From contig JASXTE010000015.1 in assembly GCA_030280995.1 (NCBI GenBank), positions 21,162,501-21,226,500 of the forward strand: a stretch of DNA of 64,000 nucleotides, in the 5' to 3' direction. This document shows, piece after piece, positions 23,604-33,859 of the stretch. The first letter of the stretch is position 1; each line of letters opens with the position of its first letter. The stretch comes from Hemileia vastatrix. Lineage: Eukaryota; Basidiomycota; Pucciniomycetes; Pucciniales; Zaghouaniaceae. The notes under the pieces were generated by a model. The model searched no databases, was not told where the DNA came from, and saw only the letters and a program-made list of their open reading frames with translations. Made by a program: the position numbers and the translations under genes.

Positions 23604-24967
23604 TTATTCGCCAGCCATACAGCTACCCTCCACCTGGGCAACCGTCGCCAGCTCTAAACCACCAAAAGAAGTAGAAAATGTGGCTTTACTGACCTCTTTC
23701 TCCTCGCCCTTGTCAGCTTTAACACCATTACCATTACCATTTTTGCCACTCTTGGCATTAACATCTTCATCCGTCACATCTTCAAATCTGGCTCTCCTTT
23801 CAGCTGTTAAACTTCTTCTGACCAAATCAGAAGGAGACTGTCCATCACTGGGCTTGATGAACGAACCATCAGGAAATTTATAAACTTTACCATCAAATAA
23901 AACTCGCCCAGCATCCATATCCTTATCAAGAGCAAAACAAACTGTTGCTCTGTGCCCCCTCCTATTACAATAGGAGCACACCTTTGGCTCATCATAGCCA
24001 CCTCTATATCCATTACCACCATTCCCACCATTTCTCCCATTGCCTGGGAAGCGGTTACCATTATTATTGCCATTATAATTTCGACGTTCATACCCTCTAG
24101 ACTGATAAGAAGTTGACGTCGACAAAGAAGCGATTGGGGCCTTATTGGCCTTCTGGGTTTCTTGAACAAATATTTTTAATTGTTTTGTTAAATCGGCCAG
24201 GTGATCGACCATCTTATTATCTACATTACCCTCAACTTTAGCAGCAGGTAATCCCATTTGAGCCTTCTTGGCCTCCTGGGCTTTGACCATAATATCGTTG
24301 TTTTCAGCCAAAACTTCGCTAACCTTGCTAACATATTGAATGCATGACTCTTGATATTTGTCCAACGCCAATAACTTTAGATGGGCTTGAATGTTGTCCT
24401 TGATAACCTCCAGAGCCGGCAGTTTCTGCTCACCATTAGGCAGTTCCTTCATCAAACTTTTCTTGAAAGATCCTTCAAGACGTCCATTCAAATATCCCTG
24501 CTGCATGCTGTCCAAAACAAATCTTTTGCTTGGTTCTCATGCACTAACTCGTCCACCAGTATGAGATATTCCACCTCTTCATCAAACTGAACACAGAGCT
24601 TTTTGAAGTCAGCCATAGAAGAAACACCACCTTTTGCTTGCCAGTCTCCAACAATTTTATTGAGGTCCATCATAGTAAACCTAACACCCCATCTATCCAC
24701 CATAGCTTTAGAAAGCTTAACCCAATCCTTGTCCTTGAATGCCTGCATAGCAATAACCTCTTTTTCCACCTCCCTATCAGCAATAAAAAACCTAACTTGC
24801 TTCACCATATCCACATGGGAAGCACCATCAACAGCAGCAGCAGCTTCATACCTGCTAATGAACCATTTAACCTCCTCCCCATCAAACTTTAAGCCATCCC
24901 AAGAAACAATACTAACTGAGGGAGTAAGAGAGTTAGAAGATCCAGAAACAACAGCAGAGGAAGACAT
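23604..24967 (-). pseudogene. gag: Gypsy-1 Gag with CCHC zinc knuckle (frame broken)
   Basis: The N-terminal half (24967-24488, starting MSSSAVVSG) and C-terminal half (24515-23604) lie in different frames that overlap by 28 nt. A one-base change near 24500-24515 appears to have broken a single Gag, because QAKDLF leads naturally into the second frame. The C-terminal half carries the nucleic-acid-binding knuckle CSYCNRRGHRATVC (C-x2-C-x4-H-x4-C) after an Asn/Gly-rich stretch. It ends in TAA at 23604, after which the same frame reads on to the protease. Confidence 0.85.
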
Positions 24968-25143
24968 CCCAATAAGTAATGAAAAGCGTTAACAATCGAT
25001 AAAATAACAAGCCTCTTGCAGGCCAATAACAAAAATCCAATTAGAGTTCCAGAAAATAAGCCTCTTGCAGGCTAATAACGTTCTTGATCCAAGTAAGTCT
25101 TTAAAGAAAGCTAGAGAAATCGAACCCCACGTTGGGCGCCAAC
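24968..25143 (-). other. Gypsy-1 5' leader and primer-binding site
   Basis: The minus strand just inside the 5' LTR reads TGGCGCCCAACGTGGGGTTC (25141-25121). That is complementary to the 3' end of eukaryotic tRNA-Lys(CUU), with one mismatch to the form I know. Two copies of AATAAGCCTCTTGCAGGC lie in the leader (about 25009 and 25057). Confidence 0.8.
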
Positions 25144-26244
25144 TATGGTAAGGTAAACTCTTACAGTCGCCTTGCTGTAAGCAGAATCCGGAGGAGATAT
25201 GTGGATTTAGCTGAAAACCCCGTCCTTCCAATAAAAATAACAAAGTAGGTGTTCTAAATCACTAAGCTAACCAATCTACTTGGATGTAATTAATAAAAAT
25301 AATGAAACTCTAAAATATTTAATGCTTATTGAGATTTAAATAAAAGTGGCTGTTGAGAAAAGAAATACTGATAACAACAATTAAGGTGTACCAGTGAAAG
25401 ATCTGAAAAGATTGACTTTTATGTTTTTATAATAATTTGAATTTTATAAGACAGCAATAATCAAGTGCCAGCGACAAAGACCTTTCTAAAGATACCCTGT
25501 ATGAAGTGTGTTTTAAATTGTTGAATAGTATTTCTAAAATGTTAAATATAAAAAAATATAAAGTTATAAGGGTATTACAATTTATTTAATTTGTTGAGTA
25601 AATAAAAAATGAGACCGTGGTGGTTAAAGATTAAGCTGTATGATGTGTCCCCCCTCTCAATTTCGAGTTTGAGAAGCGCTTAAGTATTCCTAGTCACGTG
25701 CCTAAGTTTTCCCCTCCAGAGCTCTTCCAGAGTCAATCCGGAGCCCGTACAGAGTCCGTACGGAGTCCGTCCGGACTTCCGGACTCAATTAGAACCTTAA
25801 AACTATAATAAAAAATCTAGAAAAATTACACATAATAGAGCTACTTACCCTTTACATACCAAACTAATTTTCGTAGCCTGCGCAACTCTAATTACCCCGT
25901 GAAAATTCAACGAAGTTAAGTAATTTCTGAAAACGTAAATATTTCTATAAAACTTTAAAATTCATTTAAAAATATAAGAAAAATAGTAAAAATTCTGGGA
26001 AAATTTACCAAGGTTCTTGAGTGACTCGACTTGATACTTATAAATTTTACAGACCGTAAAATTAAGCTTTCTCCGTAAAATAAATTATTTTTGTGTAGGC
26101 ATTCGCTCGTGACCATTTTCTTCATATTTTAAACTCCAATAAATTAAATAAAACCCTTTTATAAAAAATAATAACGCCAATCTTGCACACTGTAATAACT
26201 CCATTTACATATTTAGGTGCCGTACTAAACTTTAGGCTACCACA
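25144..26244 (-). repeat. Gypsy-1 5' LTR
   Basis: Partner of 14196-15296 and the same length. In element sense it starts TGTGGTAGCC at 26244. It abuts the primer-binding site at its inner end and gene X coding sequence at its outer end. Confidence 0.9.
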
Positions 26245-28089
26245 ACGGGTTTGAAGTGCAGTGGGACCAACTTCTAAGCCATCAGCAATCGCACTCTTCA
26301 GATTTGAAAGGTGAGCTAGAAGCTGAAGACCACGTTCAATTGGACAATCTGAGTTAATGTTTTGATGTGATGGAAGCTGGCTGAATTCATGTGCGGTCAG
26401 ATAAAGTGAAGATGATATAAGAGATATTTATGAAGAACGGCAGTGGTCACTTGGGATCATTAATCTCATGAGCATTCGGATAAGATTGGATTCAGGGTGA
26501 TCCGTTTTATTTGTTGAGGAAAGAATTTCAGTATTTAAACCATCAGGATCACATAAATCTTCCATTTTTTTGAAATCAATATTATCGAGTACCCATAGCT
26601 GTGAGCTATCAATCTCAAAAAAATATTTGCTACAAAAGGAAAAAAAAATAAGTAAAAGAAAAAAAGTCAAGACTAAAAATTATGGTAACTTACATAACTC
26701 AGTAAGTTTTGAAAGCCAATCTTCTCCACAAGATTTTTCCCAATGAAAAGTAAACATTGGAATATTTGACATGGGTTCTTGGGAAGAAGTAGAAGAGCGT
26801 AATTTGAGGAGAGTAACAATTTCCAACCACGACCTGAGGACCTTTGCCGTGCTGATTCTACCTTTATAAAAATTATGAATTTTACAGAATTCCTCCTGCA
26901 AATCAGAATCTTTTAGAACTGAGGGTGAATAAGTTAGATATTTTTTTGATATCTTGATTGGAGTTGATTTAATTGGTAGAGAAGCTTTCAAAGTGGTCAA
27001 AGTAGGTAATTTAGGAGGTGATGGGTATTGCTTCTTAGAAATGAAGGAATTAGGTGATGAGCTGTTTGAATCATCATCTTTATCAAACATATCAACATGT
27101 CTTGAAGAAGATTTTAAATTTTGCTTTTTTTGATGAACAAGCATAGCTTCATATTCTGACAGTTGATCATTGCTATTTTCGTCGCTCTTTTCATCATCTT
27201 CATCAGGGAGAGGGCGTTTATGGATGGAACAATCTACAGCAGGTGAGTTTCTGGTACAAAATATCAAAAGAAAGATAAAAAGTACAATATGTAAGCAATA
27301 AAAGAGATATATGATAGATTTTTAAAGATAAAAGAATAACAATAAAAAAAAAGGAAACAAGAATATACTCATTATCAAAACCTTTGCTTTTATTTTAGAT
27401 TTATTATTTGATACATCAGAAAATTCATTAGCAGAAGCCGGTTTAATACGTCGAACAGAATAGGAGCCTTGGGATAATCTCTTTTTCTTGGAGCGGATAA
27501 CAGGTGTTTCAAGATTTTCCTTAGAAGTTGAAGCATGAGTTAAATCTGATGGTTCATCTGTCTCATCATCATCCCTAATGACAATGATTTCATCAGGAGG
27601 AATCATACCCTCCTCATAAGCTACAAATATATATGAAGAAAAAAAATATTAATAATCTTATCTACTAATTTAAAAGGAGACAAAAAAGGTGAAGAACATA
27701 CATTATTCAAGGCTTTTCACATATTGGAGTAAGTCATTACAAGGGTTAGATAAATATGAAGGAGAAGGATTATTGTTAAGGATCTTGAAAAGCTCTTCTG
27801 TTTTATCTCTAGCCAATTCAAGTAAGTTGCGATACTGAACTCTCGTTATTTCCTGCCTCTCATTGCTAAGTACAGGAGGGTTAGGTGCCATGCCATGTGG
27901 CAGACATGGTACAAGCTCAAAAGCTTCAAAGCGAGTATCAATCAGAGAGTGGGATGAAACACATTCTGGTGCTGGAAAATCAAATTTTTGAAAAAAACAG
28001 ATATAGGACATAAGTGAAATATATAAATTAAGAGAGAGGAACATGATATACATACAAAGTGGAGGTGTAGGATTTTGTATACTAGACAT
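26245..28089 (-). pseudogene. Gene X, 5' part (unknown rust-type multi-exon gene)
   Basis: Minus-strand exons with short GT..AG introns. ATG at 28089 starts a 34-nt exon (MSSIQNPTPPL) that splices to about 27971 (PECVSSHSLIDTRFEAFEL, HGMAPNPPVLSNERQEITR). Next come an exon near 27620-27385 (acidic DDDETDEPSD, basic KSKKKRLSQ), one near 27245-26692 (Asp/Ser-rich, then a helical LTELC end), one near 26640-26428 (IDSSQLWVLDNIDFKKMEDL) and one from about 26385 to the Gypsy-1 border (CPIERGLQLLAHLSNLKSAI). A TAA stands in frame at the end of the second exon. The frame crosses the Gypsy-1 insertion into 14195-13611. No domain is recognised. It may be cargo of the surrounding mobile element, and this copy is broken. 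Confidence 0.6.
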
Positions 28090-28595
28090 ATTGATTAATG
28101 AATATTAAAAAAAAGTATTTGATATCAAAAAATTATGATGTAATATGATGAATAATTATAAGAAACTCTATAGATAAATATGAAGGAGAAGGATTATTGT
28201 TAAGGATCTTGACAAGTTCTTCTGTTTTATCTCTAGCCAATTTAAGTAAATTGCGATACTGAACTCTTGTTATTTCCAGCCTCTCATTACTTAGTACAGG
28301 AGGGTTAGGTGCCATGCCATGTGGCAGACATGGTGTAAGCTCAAAAGCTTCAAAGCGAGTATCAATCAGAGAGTGGGATGAAACACATTTGGGTGCTGGA
28401 AAATTAATTTTTTGAAAAAAAAAGATATAGAACATAAGTGAAAGATATAAATTAAGAGAGAGGAACATGATATACATACAAAGTGGAGGTGTAGGATTTT
28501 GTATACTAGACATATTGATTAATGAATGTTAAAAAAAAGTATTCGATATCAAAAAATTATGATGTAATATGATGAATAATTATAAGAAACTCTAT
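27748..28595. repeat. 424-bp tandem duplication of the first exons of gene X
   Basis: 27748-28171 is repeated head-to-tail at 28172-28595 with a constant offset of 424 bp and only a few substitutions. It includes the start codon, the first intron and the HSLIDTRFEAFEL exon. The outer copy gives a second start at 28513, but its frame runs into the junction and lacks the end of the exon. Confidence 0.92.
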
Positions 28596-29540
28596 TCTAG
28601 AAAATTAAAGTTGATAATTTAATAGGATAAAAAATTGAATAAGATTAAAATTAAAGTGAGGATGAAAGAAACAGAAAACATAAAGAGGGGGATTTTATAT
28701 TATTTGAGCTTTTTTTAACATGTATTATTCATAGTGGGGTAAACTGAGTAACATGCTAAATCACAATCTGTTTATATTGAAGCGAAATTTGATGTAGCTA
28801 ACAGAAAATACTAGTAATTCTTTGGGGACTTTTAGTGTGAAAAACAAATAATAACAAATGTATATCCCATATGCAAATTGCCACGGGTAAATACAAAATT
28901 TTTTAAATTAGAATTTACTCCTAAACAATGGAGATACACTTAATTAGTATATTATATGAAAAAAAAAAGATAATCCTTTATGAATATTTGTTAAATTTAC
29001 TTTCAGATGACAATGCGAGATTCACATATATACTGATATGCCTCATCAAACAAGAAATGAATTATAAATATAAAATTGGTAACATTAAAATTTAAGATAA
29101 GAATTTTTTTTTAAGTGACAGGAGGAGTGTCAGGATAGGGTGTGGGCACCGTGACCAAACCATTGATAAACTTGGATACAACTAAGGGAAAAAAAATTGA
29201 ATAGTTTTATTTTACAATATATCTTAGTCTGCACAAGATATTGCATTGTTGTCCCTAACTATACCAATATTGTTACTTTTCAAAAGTTATAGGACTACTA
29301 AGTTGATAAAATATTATTATGAATAACCCAATGAAATACCTTAAGCAAAATTCAAAATTATTAAAATAATAATATTCAATTTGAGATTTGGATAAGCTAA
29401 TTTTTCACAACTTACCACAGTTTTGATTAATATAATAAAACTTGAAAAAAATTGTTGAGATAACCTAGAAATGGGTGCAAGAAAATGATGAAACATATGA
29501 CTTGAAACTTAACTCATACACTATTGATAAACTTCATGGA
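28596..29540. other. Noncoding AT-rich spacer
   Basis: No supported gene. It lies between gene X and the palindrome array. Confidence 0.4.
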
Positions 29541-31490
29541 TCCTGATTAATTTCTATCAAAATTAATTTTGAGACTAGCATATTGAATTTTAGCTATGAC
29601 CAAGTACTGTAAGTGCCATGGTTTGTATTCAATATATTGGTGTTGAAATTAATTTTGATAGGAATCAACAAGTATCATATGGCACCATGCTTGAAACACT
29701 GACAGAAACAATCAAATTTATGAGGCAATGAACCTCATAATTTTGATCTAAATTAATATAGACCCCTGCATATTGAATACAAGCCATTTCACATGGACTA
29801 CACAGACATAGATAAAATTCAACATGCATGGCTTAAAATTAATTTTGATCGAAATTAAACAAGGCATTAAAACATCAATTTTTATATGGTGTACTTGATC
29901 AAACCAGTTTATCTAACTGCTTAGCTTACCTATACTTATAGGAATTTTATGCATAGTCCATGTCCATATTAATTTCAATTGAAATTAATGTTGACTAATA
30001 CATAATGAATACATGCTATGCCACTTACACTTGCCAGGCATAGCTACCATTAAATATGCCAGTATCAAAAATTAATTTCGATCGAAATTAATGAGCATGA
30101 TAATCATGAATTTCTGGAGTCAACTGCTTATTTTTATGCATGGTGCCTTGCCAACATTAATTTCGATAGAAATTACTTTTGATACTGGCATATTGCATGT
30201 ATATATGCCTGGAAAGTGTAAGTGGCATAGTGTGTACTCATTATGTATTGGTCAACATTAATTTCAATCGAATTTAATGTTGACATTTGCATATTGAACC
30301 CAATCCAGAAAACAACCCAGAAGATTCTTCATAAAACTTCCCATTAATTTCGATCGAAATTAAGGCTGACCATATACATATTGAATGGTAGTTATATCTG
30401 GTCTGAGTAAGCAGAGATTACTTATATTCAATATGTATTGGTCAACATTAATTTTGATCAAAATTAATGAGCATTTTGATCATGAACTTTTTCAGTCAGT
30501 TAGTTGTTTCAATGCATAATGGCATGCCAACATTAATTTTGATCAAAATTAATGTTGAAATGATATAATGCTTTTTTGCATGACATGTAAAGGACGGCAA
30601 GTATTTTTAAGTATTGAAATTTACTATACATGTTGAGGGTAATTATAAAATTTACATATCCATATTAATTTCTATAAAAATTAATGTTGACCAATACATA
30701 ATAAATAGTAAATATGCCTGGCTAGTGTAAGTGGCATAGCTTTTTTTCAATATGCACTTGGAAACATTAATTTCGATAGAAATTAAGGTTCATGATTATC
30801 ATCAATTTATTCAGTCAGTTGCTTACTGTTATGCATGGTAACATGTCAACATTAATTTTAATAAAAATTGAATTGGACATGCCACCAAGCATTTTTCTGT
30901 AAGATGAAAAGTAGGGCCCTCTATTCTTAAGTAAACACATTACAATGCATATTGAGCATGTAAATATCATTTACACATTAATATTAATTTCAATCAAAAT
31001 TAATGTTGACCAATAAACATTGAACACAAGCTTTACAACTTACACACACCAGATATAACTACCATTCAATATGTATATGGTGCTCACTAATTTTGATCAA
31101 AATTAATGAGCAGTTTTATGAAGAATTTTTTAGGTTGTTTTCTGGTTTGGATTCAATATGCGAATTTCAATATTAAATTCAAACAAAATTAATGTTGACC
31201 AATACGTAATGAATACATACTATGCCACTTACACTTTCCAGGAATAGACACCATGAAATATGCCAGTATCAAAAGTAATTTCGATCGAAATTAATGTTGG
31301 CAAGTCAACATGCATAAAAATAAGCAGTTGACTCCAGAAATTCATGATTATCATGCTCATTAATTTCGATCGAAATTGATTTTTGATACTGGCATATTTA
31401 ATGGTAGCAATGCCTGGCAAGTATAAGTGGCATAGCGTGTATTCACTATGTATTGGTCAACATTAAATTCGATTGAAATTAATATGGATA
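29540..31490. repeat. Array of about 20 short palindromes, consensus ATTAATTTCGATCGAAATTA
   Basis: Copies of a roughly 22-bp palindrome occur near 29545, 29645, 29740, 29845, 29970, 30068, 30154, 30258, 30342, 30445, 30530, 30663, 30760, 30850, 30983, 31086, 31170, 31275, 31358 and 31460, spaced about 80-130 bp. The centre is TTCGATCGAA or a CpG-transition derivative (TTTGATCAAA, TTCAATTGAA, TTCGATAGAA). Common flanks are TGTTGACCAATACATA and GATACTGGCATATT. The array lies downstream of gene A and the transposase. Its layout recalls the subterminal repeats bound by CACTA element proteins, but its function is unknown. Confidence 0.85.
29989..31475. repeat. Pair of inverted roughly 280-bp copies within the palindrome array
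   Basis: The segment 29989-30283 is the near-exact reverse complement of 31190-31475. Landmarks in both are TATGCCACTTACACTTGCC, GAATTTCTGGAGTCAACTGC and TATGTATTGGTCAAC. Each segment is also roughly self-complementary at its ends, so higher-order fold-back is possible. Confidence 0.75.
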
Positions 31491-31698
31491 CATAAATGTG
31501 ACATAAAGAGGTATGGACCATCAATTTGTTGAAAATACATTTTTATATCTCATACATTATTTGTTTTTCTTAAATAAAATGTTACTCTCTCTCAATATCA
31601 CTTTATAACATTTACCTAGCTGCTTTGAAAAAAAACAGAATACATAAAATTCAATATAAGATAGCTATATTATACAGAAGATCACCGTTATACCTAAG

Positions 31699-33364
31699 TT
31701 ATGATGATGTTGATGCTCTATTAATTGATTCCCAAATCTTTACCAGATCAATATCAGCTCCAACCCCAAGTGACTCACCTTCATTCACAGATAATCCTTG
31801 CAAAAATGTTGCTGAATAGCAATTCTTGGGGAGGTATTTGGGAACATTGAATATACCATTTTGTGCAACTGTCCTTTCTGATGACCGTGAATATGTTTTT
31901 AATGCTGATTTTCTTTGAGCTGGTGTATGGGCTAAGTCCTTTGTCATCTTATCCATTTTTTTAAACAAATCATTGAGTTCAGGATTTTGCCATCCAGGAA
32001 TAGCTCCGATAGGTGCAGTTGGGGCTGGTGCTGGGCCTTCCTCGATATCAGAGATGCACCTAGTATCATGAAAAAGCACAACAAAACCTGGCACATCACT
32101 GCAGAGATCTCTTGCTAACTTGTAGCGTGCACTAGCAATCTGAATTCCAACTAAATCAGCTTCATAATAACAAAAAGCAAAGTAAAATAAAAAACTTACC
32201 TTGGTCCGATAACGTTTTACTTGTGCCCTTGCCCTCTTTTCAATCTTTTCTCTTGCTACCCTTTCCTCTTCTTTCCCAAACAACCTTATCATCTCCTTCC
32301 CCTTATTAACTGCCCATTTCTCAATAACACATTGAGTGAACTGAAGCTTTGACTGATCGATTGTATTCAAGGTGGTGAGCCATCTGGTACAGTGGTCGCA
32401 TACTATGCTTCCCATGACTTGATTCCAAGTTGATTCTGAAAAATCACGGCAAGTCCAATCAAACGTGAATTTCCAAAAACCTTTTTCTTGCAATTCATGC
32501 TCTAAGTTTCTTTTGACAGAAAGTGGGATCGGTGCTCCTCCTTTTAGTCCTCAAGGCTCAGGTGCTGGAAAAAATTCGGGTAGTCAAATTTTGGATCACA
32601 AGAAGGCTATAGAATTGGTTATCAGAAATTGTCAATCAGCTGCAGAATTGGCACGGTTAGAAGATTGGACTTGGGTTAGGACAGTTTGAATTGTTTTGAG
32701 TTTGAATTGGCTCCAAGCTTTCCAATTTTCAATTGCCAAAGGTGTTGGGCTCGCAGGATATTTTGTTATTTGTGTTGGTCCCCCAAGACAGTACTTCAGA
32801 AAGTGGTAAATATTTCTATTTAGACTGTCCAAGCTCCTGGGAACATCATTCCTTCTAACTAAGCCTCTTACAGCCCTTAACCCCCGTTCTCGTTCATGAG
32901 TCTCTGCTGAATTGAGTCTGTGGTAATCACTGATACCCCTAGTGATTGAGGGATTCACTAACAATTCAAATAAGTTAATTAAATTGTTTATTTTTCAATA
33001 AAAGAATACGCTAAAAATTTGACTTACCAGCTCCACTTGTGCTTGCTCATTGGTTAGGCTGAGAAGATGATGATTGGTCTCCGAAAAATTCCCTCAATAC
33101 TTCACTAGCCCAATCTCTTCCTAGCTGATCAGCACTTTCAGGAGCAGAAGGATGATTGGGATTTAAATTTCATGGTTCTGAATGAGACTCTTGGCCTGGA
33201 TTGGGATTAGGTGGTGGGTTAGGATTAGGCGGTACAGATTGAGATGCATCTGGGGGTGGATCGGCAGCAGGTGGTGGAGGAGTATTTCCAGTATTAGTAT
33301 GTTGAGGTGGAAAAAAATCGGAATCAGTTGGGTCAACAGACATCCCTCCAAAATTATCATCCAT
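31699..33364 (-). pseudogene. Gene A: rust-type repeated gene with C-terminal LPxxCYS signature
   Basis: ATG at 33364. Exon 1 (33364-33028, Pro-rich DPTDSDFFPPQHTN) joins in phase through intron 33027-32958 to exon 2 (32957-32200), then through a 60-nt intron (32199-32140) to the last exon (32139-31699). The frame is continuous except for six TGA codons, at 33170, 33047, 32632, 32596, 32584 and 32551. Landmarks are GLRAVRGLVRRNDVPRSLDS, GGPTQITKYPASPTPLAIEN, LPEFFPAPEP, RCISDIEEGP and the C-terminal YLPKNCYSATFLQGLS. The last two have counterparts in gene B. No biochemical function is known to me; I believe the family is multicopy in rusts. It lies just downstream of the transposase on the same strand, as expected of an accessory transposon gene. 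It is either decayed or, less likely, read through at TGA. Confidence 0.7.
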
Positions 33365-33859
33365 AATGAGCTGTAATAAAATAAAAATAATCAGTTGTTA
33401 AAATTTATACCTATCAAAGCTAAAGTAAAAAAAGATACTATGTATATAGTCTTGTTAACTTGTATGTTCTCTTGTCGAAAAATAAAGTAAATAATATATA
33501 GCTATCAGCTAAAGTTGGAAGGTCAAACTATTTATAGTAGATGAATGAGCAAGAAGATCATTCATTAAATAAAAATTTTATCATATTTCTCATTATCATG
33601 ATTTTATTTCTTTCATTCTTACATTGAAGATAAAAATGACTCATTGAAAGCATGGGTTCTCTCGCAATAAAAGCAACCAAAGTAATTGTTCACTGATTTA
33701 TGATAATGTAAGTTGTATGCATTGCATTTTTTAATTGAGCATTAAATTATTTCTTTCACCATTTACAAACATCACCAATCCTACAAATTTCCCCAATCCC
33801 AAATTAACACAAAGATGTTAGTCAACAGAAAATAAATTTGATTAATTTTTTCACTCACT
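33365..33859. other. Spacer between transposase and gene A
   Basis: AT-rich, no supported gene. It should contain the promoter of gene A. Confidence 0.4.

Larger units (their letters stand above)
14196..26244 (-). mobile_element. Gypsy-1: full-length Ty3/Gypsy retrotransposon (about 12 kb), nested in gene X
   Basis: Two LTRs of about 1101 bp (14196-15296 and 25144-26244) enclose, on the minus strand, a tRNA-Lys-type primer site, gag with zinc knuckle, retropepsin, RT, RNase H, integrase and a purine tract. Flanks are ACGG at 14192-14195 and ACGG at 26245-26248, a 4-bp target duplication. By eye the LTRs differ at about 28 sites (roughly 97.5% identity), and around eleven of these are CpG transitions. 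Frames are broken in gag and pol, so this copy should be inactive without help in trans. Confidence 0.92.

Noticed and set aside
19470..24992. Plus-strand frames of 60-129 codons
   Set aside because: They are antisense to the Gypsy-1 gag and pol genes and have no motif of their own.
29540..31490. CRISPR-like regular short repeats
   Set aside because: The repeats are palindromes with variable spacing and related, not unique, spacers in a eukaryotic context; no cas genes.
32465..32689. Plus-strand frame of 74 codons with plausible composition (APPFSPQGSGAGKNSGS)
   Set aside because: It is antisense to gene A exon 2, whose minus frame is supported by splice phase and family motifs; the open plus frame is its shadow.
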